64,000 nt of DNA from JAFDZO01 sp044226845 (GCA_044226845.1 JBGAGG010000008.1:134703-198702), one strand, 5' to 3'. Positions 54,126-64,000 are shown, counted from the stretch's first letter. Notes: generated from the sequence alone by a model not told the origin. Translations and numbers: made by a program.

Positions 54126-54296
54126 TAATTAAAAAAATGTTTGTAGCTATCTTCAAAATACTAAAGAAATGCTGTAAGAAAAATGACCTATGGAATTTAC
54201 TTCAAGCTGAATAAACTTATACTTTAAAAAACAATTTTAGTATTTAACTAATTTTACTAACTTATAGAACATAAACCTTTAAGGAGGATTCAAAAA

Positions 54297-55799
54297 ATGA
54301 AATTTGTAAAAAATTTTCTTTTTGTAATCTGTTCATCTGTAATCTTACTCGCAGCTTCTTCCCCTGCTGCAAAAACTTTTGAAGTAAAACCCGGAGCTGT
54401 TGACTTTTCCAATCTTAATTACAATCAAAGTACAATGTTCGGGCAGGATGTACTCGTTGCTGCCTCTGAGCCTGAAGGTCCTATCAGCGGAGTTAAAGCA
54501 GCCAATGGAACAATCTGGATTGCTATTAACGACACAACAATTTCTGCAGGAAGAGGAATTCTTTTTTATAAATCTACCAATGCAGGAAATAACTGGTCGC
54601 TTCATTCAACTGCTTTGCAACCTGCATTTATTGCCGATCAGGTTAAAATGTTGAAAGCGGGAGACTCGACCTTTTGCTTCTTCCGTATCGGAGGTACGAT
54701 TTATAGATTCAATGTAGTAACAAATTCACTCAATACATTTACTCAGTCAACAGCAGCGACTCAGTTCGACGTAGTTGCCTCTTCAACAAATTCACTTTAT
54801 CTCTATTACTCTACAACTACAACTGTGTTCAGAAGCAGTTCAATTGACGGAGGATTTACATGGGTTGGAAATTCAAATGTCTCATCAAATGTAAAACCTG
54901 TTCTGGGAATTTCAGCTACAGGTGATACCGTTACCGTTATGTATAGAGCATCTACTGGAGGAGACCAGTCGCAAATTTTAAGATTCCGTTACAGGGAAAC
55001 TGCGCCGGGAACACTTGCAACATTCGGAACTTCACAGGTGCAATTAGCAACCGGCGTAAACAGGACAATGTACCGTCCTTTCAGATATGCAAATACTGAA
55101 TGGATAGTATACACAGAGGGTGATGTTCCTAATTCTGAAGTAAAATGTATAATTAGTACTGATGGCGGAACAACTTACGGAGCTCCTGTTACAATTTCTC
55201 AGACTACTACTTCTAACTATCCAGCGTTTGCGGGAGGAATTTCTCCTAACGGAGCATTCCTGGGAATTGATATGTTTATTGTAAAAGACAGTACGGGAGC
55301 TGCAAATGACAAAATGTTATATACTGGAGCGCCTGCATCTTCCCCGGGATTTGGCGGTACAAGAATTCCAATATCGAATTTTTCTCCTGTGCCTACAAGT
55401 TTCACTCCTGCTGCAATTGAACTCGGCAATTCAGATGTTGGCGTTGCATGGGTAGGACAGAACGGTCCGAACAGAAATGTTTATTGGGACAGATATGATT
55501 ATCTAACAAACATTGAGCAAAATTCAGGTATTGCTGATAATTATGATTTAAAACAAAATTACCCGAATCCTTTTAATCCTTCGACCACAATAACATTCAG
55601 TATACCGAAATCTGATTTTGTAGCACTGAAAATTTATGACGCCACCGGAAAAGAAGTAGCGGACCTGTTAAATAAAAATCTTGTACAAGGAAGTTACGAT
55701 GTAAAATTCGATGCAGCAAAATTAACATCCGGAGTTTATTTTTACAAACTTATAACCGGTGATTTTGTAAGCACTAAAAAAATGATGCTTGTAAAATAA
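54297..55799 (+). CDS. Secreted BNR-like propeller with type IX sorting domain
   Basis: A 500-residue protein. A signal peptide (about 1-25) precedes a sialidase/BNR-like propeller with 'STNAGNNW', 'SIDGGFTW' and 'STDGGTTY' boxes, and residues from about 416 form a type A sorting domain ('KQNYPNPFNPSTTI' onward, ending 'KMMLVK'). No sialidase arginine triad is recognised, so enzymatic activity is not claimed. A very good ribosome site (AAGGAGG, 54281-54287) precedes the ATG. It is likely type IX cargo. Confidence 0.85.
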   Translation: MKFVKNFLFVICSSVILLAASSPAAKTFEVKPGAVDFSNLNYNQSTMFGQDVLVAASEPEGPISGVKAANGTIWIAINDTTISAGRGILFYKSTNAGNNWSLHSTALQPAFIADQVKMLKAGDSTFCFFRIGGTIYRFNVVTNSLNTFTQSTAATQFDVVASSTNSLYLYYSTTTTVFRSSSIDGGFTWVGNSNVSSNVKPVLGISATGDTVTVMYRASTGGDQSQILRFRYRETAPGTLATFGTSQVQLATGVNRTMYRPFRYANTEWIVYTEGDVPNSEVKCIISTDGGTTYGAPVTISQTTTSNYPAFAGGISPNGAFLGIDMFIVKDSTGAANDKMLYTGAPASSPGFGGTRIPISNFSPVPTSFTPAAIELGNSDVGVAWVGQNGPNRNVYWDRYDYLTNIEQNSGIADNYDLKQNYPNPFNPSTTITFSIPKSDFVALKIYDATGKEVADLLNKNLVQGSYDVKFDAAKLTSGVYFYKLITGDFVSTKKMMLVK

Positions 55800-55821
55800 T
55801 ACAATTTTTGCCACAAATAAC

Positions 55822-55862
55822 TCCCCCCTCCTTACGAAGGAGGGGGGCTGAGGGGCGGTTAT
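55822..55862 (-). repeat. GC-rich palindromic repeat, copy 3 (inverted)
   Basis: Read on the minus strand this gives AACCGCCCCTCAG followed by CCCCCCTCCTT-CGT-AAGGAGGGGGG, nearly identical to the element at 486-522. It lies 22 bases after the propeller gene. A nearby hairpin GTGAAAC/GTTTCAC (55877-55893) may belong to the same element, since 241-255 near copy 1 also has a GTTTCACT core. Confidence 0.65.
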
Positions 55863-55982
55863 AAAGACAAAAAGAACAGTGAAACGAAGTTTCACTGAAC
55901 AATTACATCCTACCCAAAAATGCCATTTTAAAAAATTGTTCAATTGCGTATCTTCAAATTTCCGCAATAATCCGACAATAAT

Positions 55983-58070
55983 TTGAAGCCAAACCGACTA
56001 CTCAATGAAAAAAGCCCTTATCTGATTCAACATGCATACAATCCCGTCGACTGGTATCCTTGGGGCGAGGAAGCCTTCGAAGCTGCAAAAACACAACAAA
56101 AACCCATATTTTTATCTATAGGATACTCCACCTGCTACTGGTGCCACGTAATGGAACGCGAAGTTTTCGAGAACGAAGAGATTGCCGAGCTCATGAACGA
56201 TTCCTTTATCAACATTAAAGTTGACCGCGAAGAGCGTCCGGATATTGACCGCGTTTACATGACTGCATTGCAGGCTTTGACCGGTTCAGGCGGATGGCCG
56301 ATGAGCATGTTCCTTACTCCGACACTCAAGCCTTTTTACGGCGCAACATATTTACCTCCCAAGGCAAAGTACGGCAGAGCTGGAATTGAAGATATCATTA
56401 ATGAAATCAATAAAGTCTGGAAAGATAAAAAAGAAGATATAATTGTAAGCGGCGATAAAATTTTAGAAGCTTTGGCTTCTCATAAAAACAGCAAGCCCGC
56501 AGAGGATGCTGCGATTGACATAGGTGTTTTTGTAAAATGTTATGAGCAATGTGTATCAACATACGATGAAATCTACGGCGGATTCGGTAAAGGGAATAAA
56601 TTTCCTCGTCCTGTCATTTTCAATTTCCTTCTTGAGTTTTTTTATCACACGAAAAAATCAGAAGCGAAAGATATGGTGACTTACACTCTGAAAAAAATGT
56701 ATGACGGCGGAGATTACGACCATATCGGCGGCGGATTTCACAGGTACTCGGTTGACTCCCAATGGAGAGTCCCCCACTTTGAAAAAATGCTGTACGACCA
56801 GGCGCAGCTTGTTTGCTCATACCTGGATTGCTATACTATTACAAATAAGCCTTTCTTCCTCTATGTTGCAGAAGAGATTTTAAAATATGTTTCAAATAAA
56901 TTAACAGATGAAAGCGGAGCTTTTTATTCCGCTGAAGATGCAGAGAGCGCAACTGACCCTGCCTTCCCGAAAGAAAAAGAAGAAGGGGCTTTTAATCTAT
57001 GGGAGAAAAGTGAAATAGATAATTTACTTGGCGATGATGCCGATATATTTAATTATCATTTCGGAGTTCTTCCCCATGGGAATACATTGAATGACCCGCA
57101 TGAAGTTTTCGGTACTAAAAATGTTTTATATAACGCTTATGATATTCACGATACAGCAAAGCATTTCGGACTTGAACCGGAAGAAGTCCTTGAAAGAATA
57201 AACAAGAGTATTAAAAAACTTTATGTAGTCCGCGAGCAAAGACCAAAGCCGCATCTTGACGATAAAATCTTAACATCATGGAATGCATTAATGATTTCCG
57301 CTTACGCTTATGCTTATAAAGTAACGAAGAATAAATCGTACCTTGATTCCGCAAATAACGCTAAGGACTTCATACAAAAATATCTTTTAAAAGATGACTT
57401 TACTTTACTGCACAGATACAGAGACGGCGAGGCAAGATTCGAAGGAACTCTTGAAGATTATTCATATTTCATTAAAGCATTGATTGATTTATACGAAGCA
57501 GGTTTTGATGAAAAGACATTGCAGCTTGCAATTGATATCAATAACAAAACAACTGAGTTATTCTATGATGATGTAAACGGCGGGTATTTTGATGTAAGAG
57601 AAAGCGAAACTGACATCGTACTCAAAACAAAAGATACATACGACGGCGCCGAGCCCGGAGCAAATTCAATTCAGTTGCAAAACATACTGCGTTTATCAGT
57701 GATGACTGATGATGCTGAATTATGGGATATGGCAGAGAAGAGTCTGAAATTATTTTCAGATGATTTCAACAGAATGCCGTTCACCTCTCCGCAGATGCTT
57801 TGCGCTTTGAATTTATTTTTAAATCCTGTTAAAGAAATTATTTTCACAGGAGATCTTAAAGACGAGAAAACAATTGCATTACTTGAAGAGATAAATAAAA
57901 AATATAATCCTAATAAAGTTGTTATCCATGCAACGGAAAAACTTTCAGAAGTATTTCCGTATGTAAAAGAAATCATTGCCGATTTTAAAGAACCGAAGGT
58001 TTACATCTGCGAAAACTATAAATGCAATCTGCCTGTTGATAACGTTGAAGATTTAAAACCATTACTTTAA
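55983..58070 (+). CDS. YyaL/spermatogenesis-associated-20 family thioredoxin-domain protein
   Basis: A 695-residue protein. The N-terminal DUF255 thioredoxin-like domain has 'NEKSPYLIQHAYNPVDWYPWGEEAF' in outline and 'STCYWCHVMERE' with C51 and C54. The rest is an (alpha/alpha) toroid domain with 'GGWPMSMFLTP', 'GGGFHRYSVD' and 'FEGTLEDYSYFI'. Family members are conserved but of unknown function. The start is TTG at 55983. It stands alone. Confidence 0.88.
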   Translation: MKPNRLLNEKSPYLIQHAYNPVDWYPWGEEAFEAAKTQQKPIFLSIGYSTCYWCHVMEREVFENEEIAELMNDSFINIKVDREERPDIDRVYMTALQALTGSGGWPMSMFLTPTLKPFYGATYLPPKAKYGRAGIEDIINEINKVWKDKKEDIIVSGDKILEALASHKNSKPAEDAAIDIGVFVKCYEQCVSTYDEIYGGFGKGNKFPRPVIFNFLLEFFYHTKKSEAKDMVTYTLKKMYDGGDYDHIGGGFHRYSVDSQWRVPHFEKMLYDQAQLVCSYLDCYTITNKPFFLYVAEEILKYVSNKLTDESGAFYSAEDAESATDPAFPKEKEEGAFNLWEKSEIDNLLGDDADIFNYHFGVLPHGNTLNDPHEVFGTKNVLYNAYDIHDTAKHFGLEPEEVLERINKSIKKLYVVREQRPKPHLDDKILTSWNALMISAYAYAYKVTKNKSYLDSANNAKDFIQKYLLKDDFTLLHRYRDGEARFEGTLEDYSYFIKALIDLYEAGFDEKTLQLAIDINNKTTELFYDDVNGGYFDVRESETDIVLKTKDTYDGAEPGANSIQLQNILRLSVMTDDAELWDMAEKSLKLFSDDFNRMPFTSPQMLCALNLFLNPVKEIIFTGDLKDEKTIALLEEINKKYNPNKVVIHATEKLSEVFPYVKEIIADFKEPKVYICENYKCNLPVDNVEDLKPLL

Positions 58071-58119
58071 AAAAAATTTTAATATTTATTTTATATAATT
58101 CATTTTAAGGAGTGAACAA

Positions 58120-60384
58120 ATGATATTTGACATAGACCTAATAAGAAAAGTCTACACTGAATTTAAAACAAAAGTTGATGAAACTAAAAAGATTCTTGGA
58201 AGACCTCTGACCTACGCTGAAAAAATTCTCTACACACACTTATTTAATCCTGTTACAAAAGAGTATGCACGCGGAAAAGACTTCGTTGATTTCAAACCGG
58301 ATAGAGTTGCTATGCAGGATGCAACTGCTCAGATGGCTCTGTTACAATTTATGTCTGCAGGTATTCCTACTGTTGCAGTGCCTTCTACAGTACACTGCGA
58401 TCACCTGATACAGGCAGAAGTCGGCAGCAAAAATGATCTGCTCAGAGCATACGATGAGAATAAAGAAGTTTACGATTTCCTTGCAAGCGTATCAAATAAA
58501 TACGGTCTTGGTTTCTGGAAACCCGGTGCAGGAATTATACACCAGGTAGTTTTAGAAAATTATGCATTCCCCGGGGGAATGATGATTGGAACAGATTCAC
58601 ATACACCAAATGCAGGCGGACTTGGAATGATTGCTATCGGTGTAGGCGGCGCAGATGCTGTCGACGTAATGTCAGGTATGGCCTGGGAATTAAAATTCCC
58701 GAAATTCATCGGAGTAAAACTCACAGGTAAACTTAGCGGATGGACATCACCTAAAGATGTTATCTTAAAGCTAGCAGGCATCTTAACAGTTAAAGGCGGA
58801 ACAGGCGCAATCATAGAATACTACGGCGAAGGAACTGAATCAATTTCATGCACAGGCAAAGGTACAATATGTAACATGGGTGCGGAAATCGGTGCAACAA
58901 CTTCCCTCTTCCCATACGATAATAAAATGGCAGAGTATTTAAAAGCCACTGAACGCGAAGAAGTTGCAAAGCTTGCCAATGAAATAAAAGATTATTTAAA
59001 AGCAGATGCAGGAAGCGACCAGTATTATGATCAGGTAATTCATATAGATTTATCAGAGCTTGAGCCGCATGTTAACGGACCATTTACTCCTGACCTCGCA
59101 TGGCCGATCTCAAAATTCAAAGATGCTGTAATAGAAAATAAATATCCTGAAGAGTTAAAAGTTGCTTTGATAGGCAGCTGCACAAATTCTTCCTATGAAG
59201 ATATGGAGCGCTCTGCATCAGTTGCAAAGCAGGCATTGGAAATCGGTGTAAAAGCAAAATCGGAATTTACAATTACTCCGGGCTCAGAACAAATAAGAGC
59301 TACAATAGAACGAGACGGACAGTTAGAAACATTTGAAAAAGTCGGCGGTATGGTTTTGGCAAATGCCTGCGGACCTTGCATCGGACAATGGAAAAGACAC
59401 GATGTAAAAGAAGGTGAAAGAAACTCTATCATAACATCTTACAACAGAAATTTCTCAAAAAGAAATGATGGCAACACTGCAACACATGCATTCGTTGCAT
59501 CACCGGAAATTGTAACAGCATTTGCTTTAGCCGGTAACTTAACTTTTAACCCGCTGACCGATACTATTAAAAATAATAAAGGCGAAGATGTTAAATTAAA
59601 AACTCCGACAGGAAATGAACTTCCTGAGCACGGATATTTAAAAGGAGAAGACGGTTTTGTTGCCCCTGCATTTGACGGAGCAATAGTTGATGTAATAATT
59701 GACCCTGCAAGCACAAGACTTCAGAAGCTTGAGCCTTTCGCTGCTCCGGATTTAGATAAAGATTTCGAAGAGCTTCCTGTTTTAATCAAAGTAAAAGGAA
59801 AATGCACAACTGACCATATCTCTATGGCAGGACCGTGGTTAAAATACAGAGGGCATCTTGATAATATTTCTAACAATATGTTCATCGGCGCAATTAACTT
59901 TTTTAATGATAAAGCGAATCACGTAAAAAATCAGTTAACAAAAGCATACGAAGAAGTACCGAAAGTTGCCAGAGATTACAAATCAAACGGCTTAGGCTGG
60001 GTTACTATCGGTGAAGAAAATTACGGCGAAGGTTCATCAAGAGAGCATGCTGCTATGGAACCGAGATTTCTAGGCGGCCGCGCAATCATTGTAAAATCTT
60101 TTGCAAGAATTCACGAAACAAATTTAAAGAAACAGGGAATGCTTCCTTTAACATTTGCTGACCCTACAGACTACGATAAAATTCTTGAAGACGACAGAAT
60201 TTCATTGAACCTCAGAGATTTGATTCCGGGAGAAAGAGTTACAATGAGAGTTATTCATGCTGACCCTAACGCAGACGTAGATGTGATAATGCTGAATCAT
60301 ACATTCAATGAACAGCAGATTAAATGGTTCCTTGCCGGAAGCGCGCTAAACTTAATGGCTAAGAAAGAAAATACTGTATTTTAA
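58120..60384 (+). CDS. acnA: Aconitate hydratase
   Basis: A 754-residue aconitase that interconverts citrate and isocitrate in the TCA cycle. The [4Fe-4S] ligands are C354 ('GSCTNSSYED'), C417 and C420 ('NACGPCIGQW'). The C-terminal swivel domain has 'NYGEGSSREHAAMEPRFLGG'. It is of the mitochondrial-like single-chain class (A/AcnA versus other classes is not certain). A Shine-Dalgarno AAGGAG precedes ATG. The gene ends with a terminator. Confidence 0.95.
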   Translation: MIFDIDLIRKVYTEFKTKVDETKKILGRPLTYAEKILYTHLFNPVTKEYARGKDFVDFKPDRVAMQDATAQMALLQFMSAGIPTVAVPSTVHCDHLIQAEVGSKNDLLRAYDENKEVYDFLASVSNKYGLGFWKPGAGIIHQVVLENYAFPGGMMIGTDSHTPNAGGLGMIAIGVGGADAVDVMSGMAWELKFPKFIGVKLTGKLSGWTSPKDVILKLAGILTVKGGTGAIIEYYGEGTESISCTGKGTICNMGAEIGATTSLFPYDNKMAEYLKATEREEVAKLANEIKDYLKADAGSDQYYDQVIHIDLSELEPHVNGPFTPDLAWPISKFKDAVIENKYPEELKVALIGSCTNSSYEDMERSASVAKQALEIGVKAKSEFTITPGSEQIRATIERDGQLETFEKVGGMVLANACGPCIGQWKRHDVKEGERNSIITSYNRNFSKRNDGNTATHAFVASPEIVTAFALAGNLTFNPLTDTIKNNKGEDVKLKTPTGNELPEHGYLKGEDGFVAPAFDGAIVDVIIDPASTRLQKLEPFAAPDLDKDFEELPVLIKVKGKCTTDHISMAGPWLKYRGHLDNISNNMFIGAINFFNDKANHVKNQLTKAYEEVPKVARDYKSNGLGWVTIGEENYGEGSSREHAAMEPRFLGGRAIIVKSFARIHETNLKKQGMLPLTFADPTDYDKILEDDRISLNLRDLIPGERVTMRVIHADPNADVDVIMLNHTFNEQQIKWFLAGSALNLMAKKENTVF

Positions 60385-60412
60385 AATTCAAAATTTCGTT
60401 TATCAAATCATT

Positions 60413-60447
60413 GACCTGACAGGTTTTTAATCCTGTCAGGTCTTTTT
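60413..60447 (+). terminator. Intrinsic terminator of the aconitase gene
   Basis: GACCTGACAGG (60413-60423) pairs with CCTGTCAGGTC (60432-60442), followed by TTTTTATA. The CCTGACAGG stem recurs at 29104-29135, suggesting a repeat family that acts as a terminator. Confidence 0.8.
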
Positions 60448-60462
60448 ATATAGTTAGAAAAA

Positions 60463-60912
60463 ATGATACAACAACTCGAATTCCTTCTCGGGACCTGGAA
60501 GGGCGAAGGACATGCAGCATACCCTACTATAAAATCCACCGATTATACAGAAGAACTTATTTTTAAAAGCTGCGGTGAAGAAAATAAAATTGAATTTAGT
60601 CAGAAGACTTTATATAAAAATGAGAACAGACATCTTCACCGTGAATGCGGATTCATACTTGAAAAAGAAAAAGGTGTTTTCACTTTTATAAATGCTCAGA
60701 ACAACGGAAGGACAGAAGTTTTGAAAGGAAAACTTGAATCTACGTTTAAACTTGTTTTAGACAGCACTCATTATGGAAACGATGAAAGACCGGTTAAGAC
60801 AAAAAGAGAATATTTTTTAGAGAATGAAATGCTTCATTATAAACTTTTCCTTCAGACACAAAACCAGCCATTCCAATTACATCTCGAAGCAAAGCTATCA
60901 AAACAGAATTAA
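60463..60912 (+). CDS. Nitrobindin-like (FABP-like) haem-binding protein
   Basis: A 149-residue beta-barrel of the THAP4/nitrobindin (DUF1794) family. 'LLGTWKGEGHAAYPTI' at residues 8-23 is the family signature, and the proximal haem His is probably H140 in 'QPFQLHLEAKL'. The family binds haem and reacts with nitric oxide or peroxynitrite. It is cytoplasmic, without a signal peptide. Confidence 0.85.
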   Translation: MIQQLEFLLGTWKGEGHAAYPTIKSTDYTEELIFKSCGEENKIEFSQKTLYKNENRHLHRECGFILEKEKGVFTFINAQNNGRTEVLKGKLESTFKLVLDSTHYGNDERPVKTKREYFLENEMLHYKLFLQTQNQPFQLHLEAKLSKQN

Positions 60913-60939
60913 AACAGTTTTAATATTTTTTTAAAACAA

Positions 60940-60975
60940 AAATGCCTGAAAGAAAAAATCTCTCAGGCATTTATT
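60940..60975. terminator. Bidirectional terminator between convergent genes
   Basis: AAATGCCTGA (60940-60949) pairs with TCAGGCATTT (60963-60972) with A- and T-rich flanks on both sides. It separates the nitrobindin-like gene from the convergent BNR gene at 60998 and can serve both strands. Confidence 0.8.
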
Positions 60976-60997
60976 TATACAACTTATTTATTCTATG

Positions 60998-63900
60998 CTA
61001 ATTCGGTACCTTCGTATCCTTATTAATAATTATCTCAGGCTTGCCGGCTTCCCTTAATTTTTTATTAAGATTGTTCAAAGGCTCTTTAAATAATTTATCA
61101 GCTGCTTCTTTAGATAAATTCAGTTCATATAATAAGCCGTCATATCTTTGCATAATTGATTCCGTCGGCTTACCGTTATAGAAAAGAATCGTCGTGAACA
61201 CATCACTCACCTTTGAACGCAGCTGCTCTTCCCCTATAATTCCAGTTCCTTCTTTTGTTTCAGTTAACTTCTTTCTTTCCGTTTCAACTTTATCTAAGAA
61301 ATCAGCTAAGTCATTTTTAAGTGAACTGTTCTCGTCTACAACTTTCTGCCTGTCCTGCACATCATCACCTACCTTCTTTAACTTATCCACTAAATTTGCT
61401 AAGTCTTCCGTCATCTTATATGTATCCATAAGATATTTTCTTCTTATCTCTCTTTCTTCCTGTGAATGCACCGATTTCGGATCAGCTTTTATCTCTATCG
61501 TTCCCTCCACTGTCTTATCACCTTTTATTAACTTAACTTTATAAATTCCCGGCAATACTTCCGGTCCTGTAAACCCACCAAAATCTAATCTCGCGCCCGA
61601 TGCAACTTTCGGCGGCTTCATTCTCATATCCCAGTAAACTTTATTCAGTCCCTTTCTCTTCGAGCCCGGGATTGTCTGCAGCACTTCTCCCTTATCATCG
61701 AGTATCTGTACCTTTACATCTTCCGTCATAGGTCTTTCTTTCAGATAATATAAAATCAGAGCGTCACTATTCGGATTACTTCCTCTGAAATTCCCTGCCT
61801 GATTCGGAAATCCCCCGCCGTTATTTTCATCTGTCCAGATAGTCGGACGTGTCGGCACCAATGCCATATCCGATTCCAGTATTTTCGAATTCACATTTCT
61901 TATTCCCGTTAAGTCATCAATTATAATTACTCCCCTGCCGTGCGTACCAAGCACTAAATCATTTGTAACAGGGTGAATCACCATATCTCTTACAGGAGTA
62001 TTCGGCACTTTTGAATTCATCTGCACCCAGTCCATTCCGCCGTTAATGCTCATAAACAAACCGAACTCCGTTCCAACAAACAATAAATTCTTATTTACTA
62101 AATCCTCTTTTACTTTATGAGCAAAGCTTTTAATATCATTTGTTGAAATTTTTCTCCATGTCTTTCCCAGGTCGCTCGTCTTATACACATACGAATTCAT
62201 ATCTCCCATTGCATGGCCGTCAACCGTTATGTACACAACATTCCTGTCAAATCTGCTTGGCTCAATGCTTGAAATGCATAAGTATCTCGGCAGCCCGCTT
62301 ATATTCGCAGCAACGTTTCTCCAGCTCTTTCCTTCATTCTCAGATATCTGAACATTGCCGTCATCAGTCCCGACAAATAATAAATCCTTATCTATCGGCG
62401 ACTCAGCTATAGTGAATATCGTACAATGGTTTTCCGCTGATGAGTTATCAACACTCAGCCCGCCTGATTCATCCTGCTTTAGTTTCTCAGGGTCATTCGT
62501 TGTCAGGTCTCCTGAAATCCTTTCCCAGCTATCACCCTTATTTGTTGAGCGGAACAAATACTGCGAGCCCATATACAGCACACCGGGATTACTCATCGGC
62601 ATGTATATCGGAGTGTTCCAGTTGAACCTTAACTTCTTCTCACCTTTCAGCGGCTGCGGTCTTATATCTTTATTTTCATTTGTTGCTCTGTTAAGTCTGT
62701 TTATGTTACCGCCCTGCGATTCCCAGTAAATATAATTTTTATCACTGTAATCCGGTTGCACCCAGAAGCCGTCGCCGAAGCCAATCGGTTCCCAGTCCTT
62801 GCCTCGCACTCCGCCGGGAGCGCTGGATGGTCCTATCCAAGAACCGTTATCCTGCAAGCCGCCATATATATTATACGGCGATTCCATATCAACAGCCACA
62901 TGATAATACTGCGCAAGCGGAAGATTATTTAAAAACATCCAGTTGTTGCCTTTATCAAATGACATATACACTCCACCATCTGTGCCCATAATCATATTAG
63001 ATGAGTTATTCGGGTTTATCCACAAAGCATGTATATCAGAGTGCACCCATCCGCCTTCCGTAGATGCATCGAACCACGATTCACCCGCATCATCACTTAT
63101 CGATAAATTAAATGCAGGTCTGTATAATCTGTTCGAGTTCGTCGGGTCAACTGTAAGCAATGAAAAATAAAAAGGTCTTGCAGTTACATTCGATGACGAG
63201 CTTTTCTTCGTCCATGTCTCGCCGCCATCGGTTGATTTAAACAGAGCAGTATTCTTTGCTTCTGCAATTGCATAAATTATTTTTGAATCAGATGGAGACA
63301 TTGCTAAAATTATTCTTCCCAGTATTCCGTCTGTAAATCCTTTATCAATTCTGTTCCACGTTGCGCCGCCGTCTGTGCTTTTATAAAGTCCGCTGCCCTG
63401 TCCGCCTGAGCTGAACGACCACGGCTTTCTACTGAAATCCCACATCGAAGCATAAATTATATTCGGGTCCTTCGGGTCAACCATTACATCTGCGCATCCT
63501 GTCTTATCATCAATAAATAAAATCTTATTCCACGTTGCGCCGCCGTCCATAGTTTTGTACAAGCCTCTATCGGGCGAATCTCCCCATAGCGGTCCCGGCG
63601 CTGAAACATAAACTATATCCGAGTTAGTCGGGTCAATTATTATCCTGCTTATATGTTCCGTGCCGTCAAGCCCCATCTTCTTCCACGTCTCGCCGCCGTC
63701 AACAGTTTTATAAATTCCGTCGCCGACAGATACGCTGTTTCGCATATTCGATTCGCCCGTTCCTACCCATACAGTTTCAGGATTTTTCTGGTCAATTCTT
63801 AAATTGCCGATTGACTGAGTGTGCTTATCAAATACGGGCTTCCAGAGCGTTCCGCCTGTGATAGATTTCCACACGCCGCCTGCCGCTGAGCCTACATAAA

Positions 63901-64000
63901 TAATACGGCTGTCTTTATTGACAGCGTCAATTGCAGTTACTCTTCCGCTCATCACCGTCGGGCCGATATTGCGCCCTTCGAACATTCCGAACGTAGAAGA
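60998..64000 (-). CDS. Large BNR-repeat (VPS10-like) protein, 5' end outside the window
   Basis: About 1000 residues are visible. Many Asp-box-like repeats ('SITGGTLW', 'TVDGGETW', 'TMDGGATW', 'STDGGATW', 'STDGGETW', 'TSDLGKTW') build two propellers of the sortilin/xyloglucanase type; glycoside hydrolase (GH74-like) and non-enzymatic forms exist. A helical C-terminal region (about 850-995) replaces the usual sorting domain; none is seen, so it may be exported by another route. The frame stays open up to base 64000, so the start and any signal peptide are lost. Confidence 0.8.
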   Translation of the reverse strand, partial: SSTFGMFEGRNIGPTVMSGRVTAIDAVNKDSRIIYVGSAAGGVWKSITGGTLWKPVFDKHTQSIGNLRIDQKNPETVWVGTGESNMRNSVSVGDGIYKTVDGGETWKKMGLDGTEHISRIIIDPTNSDIVYVSAPGPLWGDSPDRGLYKTMDGGATWNKILFIDDKTGCADVMVDPKDPNIIYASMWDFSRKPWSFSSGGQGSGLYKSTDGGATWNRIDKGFTDGILGRIILAMSPSDSKIIYAIAEAKNTALFKSTDGGETWTKKSSSSNVTARPFYFSLLTVDPTNSNRLYRPAFNLSISDDAGESWFDASTEGGWVHSDIHALWINPNNSSNMIMGTDGGVYMSFDKGNNWMFLNNLPLAQYYHVAVDMESPYNIYGGLQDNGSWIGPSSAPGGVRGKDWEPIGFGDGFWVQPDYSDKNYIYWESQGGNINRLNRATNENKDIRPQPLKGEKKLRFNWNTPIYMPMSNPGVLYMGSQYLFRSTNKGDSWERISGDLTTNDPEKLKQDESGGLSVDNSSAENHCTIFTIAESPIDKDLLFVGTDDGNVQISENEGKSWRNVAANISGLPRYLCISSIEPSRFDRNVVYITVDGHAMGDMNSYVYKTSDLGKTWRKISTNDIKSFAHKVKEDLVNKNLLFVGTEFGLFMSINGGMDWVQMNSKVPNTPVRDMVIHPVTNDLVLGTHGRGVIIIDDLTGIRNVNSKILESDMALVPTRPTIWTDENNGGGFPNQAGNFRGSNPNSDALILYYLKERPMTEDVKVQILDDKGEVLQTIPGSKRKGLNKVYWDMRMKPPKVASGARLDFGGFTGPEVLPGIYKVKLIKGDKTVEGTIEIKADPKSVHSQEEREIRRKYLMDTYKMTEDLANLVDKLKKVGDDVQDRQKVVDENSSLKNDLADFLDKVETERKKLTETKEGTGIIGEEQLRSKVSDVFTTILFYNGKPTESIMQRYDGLLYELNLSKEAADKLFKEPLNNLNKKLREAGKPEIIINKDTKVPN

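Noticed and set aside
54297..55799. Sialidase activity of the secreted propeller
   Set aside because: Asp-box-like motifs alone are not enough: no arginine triad or Tyr/Glu pair could be identified.

Overview
The window is AT-rich DNA from a Gram-negative bacterium of the Bacteroidota/Chlorobi superphylum, most likely an Ignavibacteria-like lineage. The grounds are: type IX secretion genes (porU, porV); several secreted proteins ending in the 'NYPNPFNP' type A sorting domain; a split ATP synthase locus without beta and epsilon genes; an AtpB with an N-terminal signal peptide; frequent TTG starts; and a candidate promoter of the TTG-N20-TAnnTTTG type. The lineage is inferred from gene content, because there is no rRNA here.

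Layout. 1-580: repeat-rich non-coding DNA. 581-5485: initiator tRNA-Met, a secreted arylsulfotransferase-like protein, ferritin, an orphan sorting-domain fragment and etfBA. 5661-12205: bifunctional nuclease, a small outer-membrane protein, coaX, a YjbQ-family gene, a GT39-like glycosyltransferase, a membrane FeS protein resembling ETF:menaquinone oxidoreductases, and a DCC protein. 12253-23614: metK, EI24, aat, purL, an Mla-type lipid transporter (mlaE-mlaF-mlaD), a CHAP/NlpC-like lipoprotein, and acpP-fabF-rnc. 23835-32159: the type IX block (porU, porV, and a secreted M6-like protein with its zinc site erased). 32275-38902: a GT2 enzyme, then a minus-strand operon (amidohydrolase-like lipoprotein, prmC, dtd, DUF2520, beta-barrel) and a TPR protein. 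39038-45122: elongator tRNA-Met, a degenerate signalling scaffold, an RqcH-like NFACT protein and a beta-barrel. 45764-51570: ATP synthase operon on the minus strand. 51776-64000: secreted beta-propeller proteins, a frameshifted DUF1697 gene, a YyaL-like protein, aconitase, a nitrobindin-like protein and a large BNR-repeat protein cut by the window edge.

How the genes connect. PorU and PorV handle proteins carrying the type A sorting domain, and at least four cargo proteins are encoded here. EtfAB and the FeS membrane protein could form a route from acyl-CoA oxidation to menaquinone. The rest is largely core metabolism and envelope maintenance.

No defence island, prophage, CRISPR array or complete insertion sequence is visible. 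The notable signals are degenerate or broken versions of known systems: an M6-like protein without HExxH, an amidohydrolase-like lipoprotein without its metal histidines, a receiver/HPt scaffold without the phospho-histidine, porV apparently separated from its start, a frameshifted DUF1697 gene and an orphan sorting domain. There are also several dispersed palindrome families.
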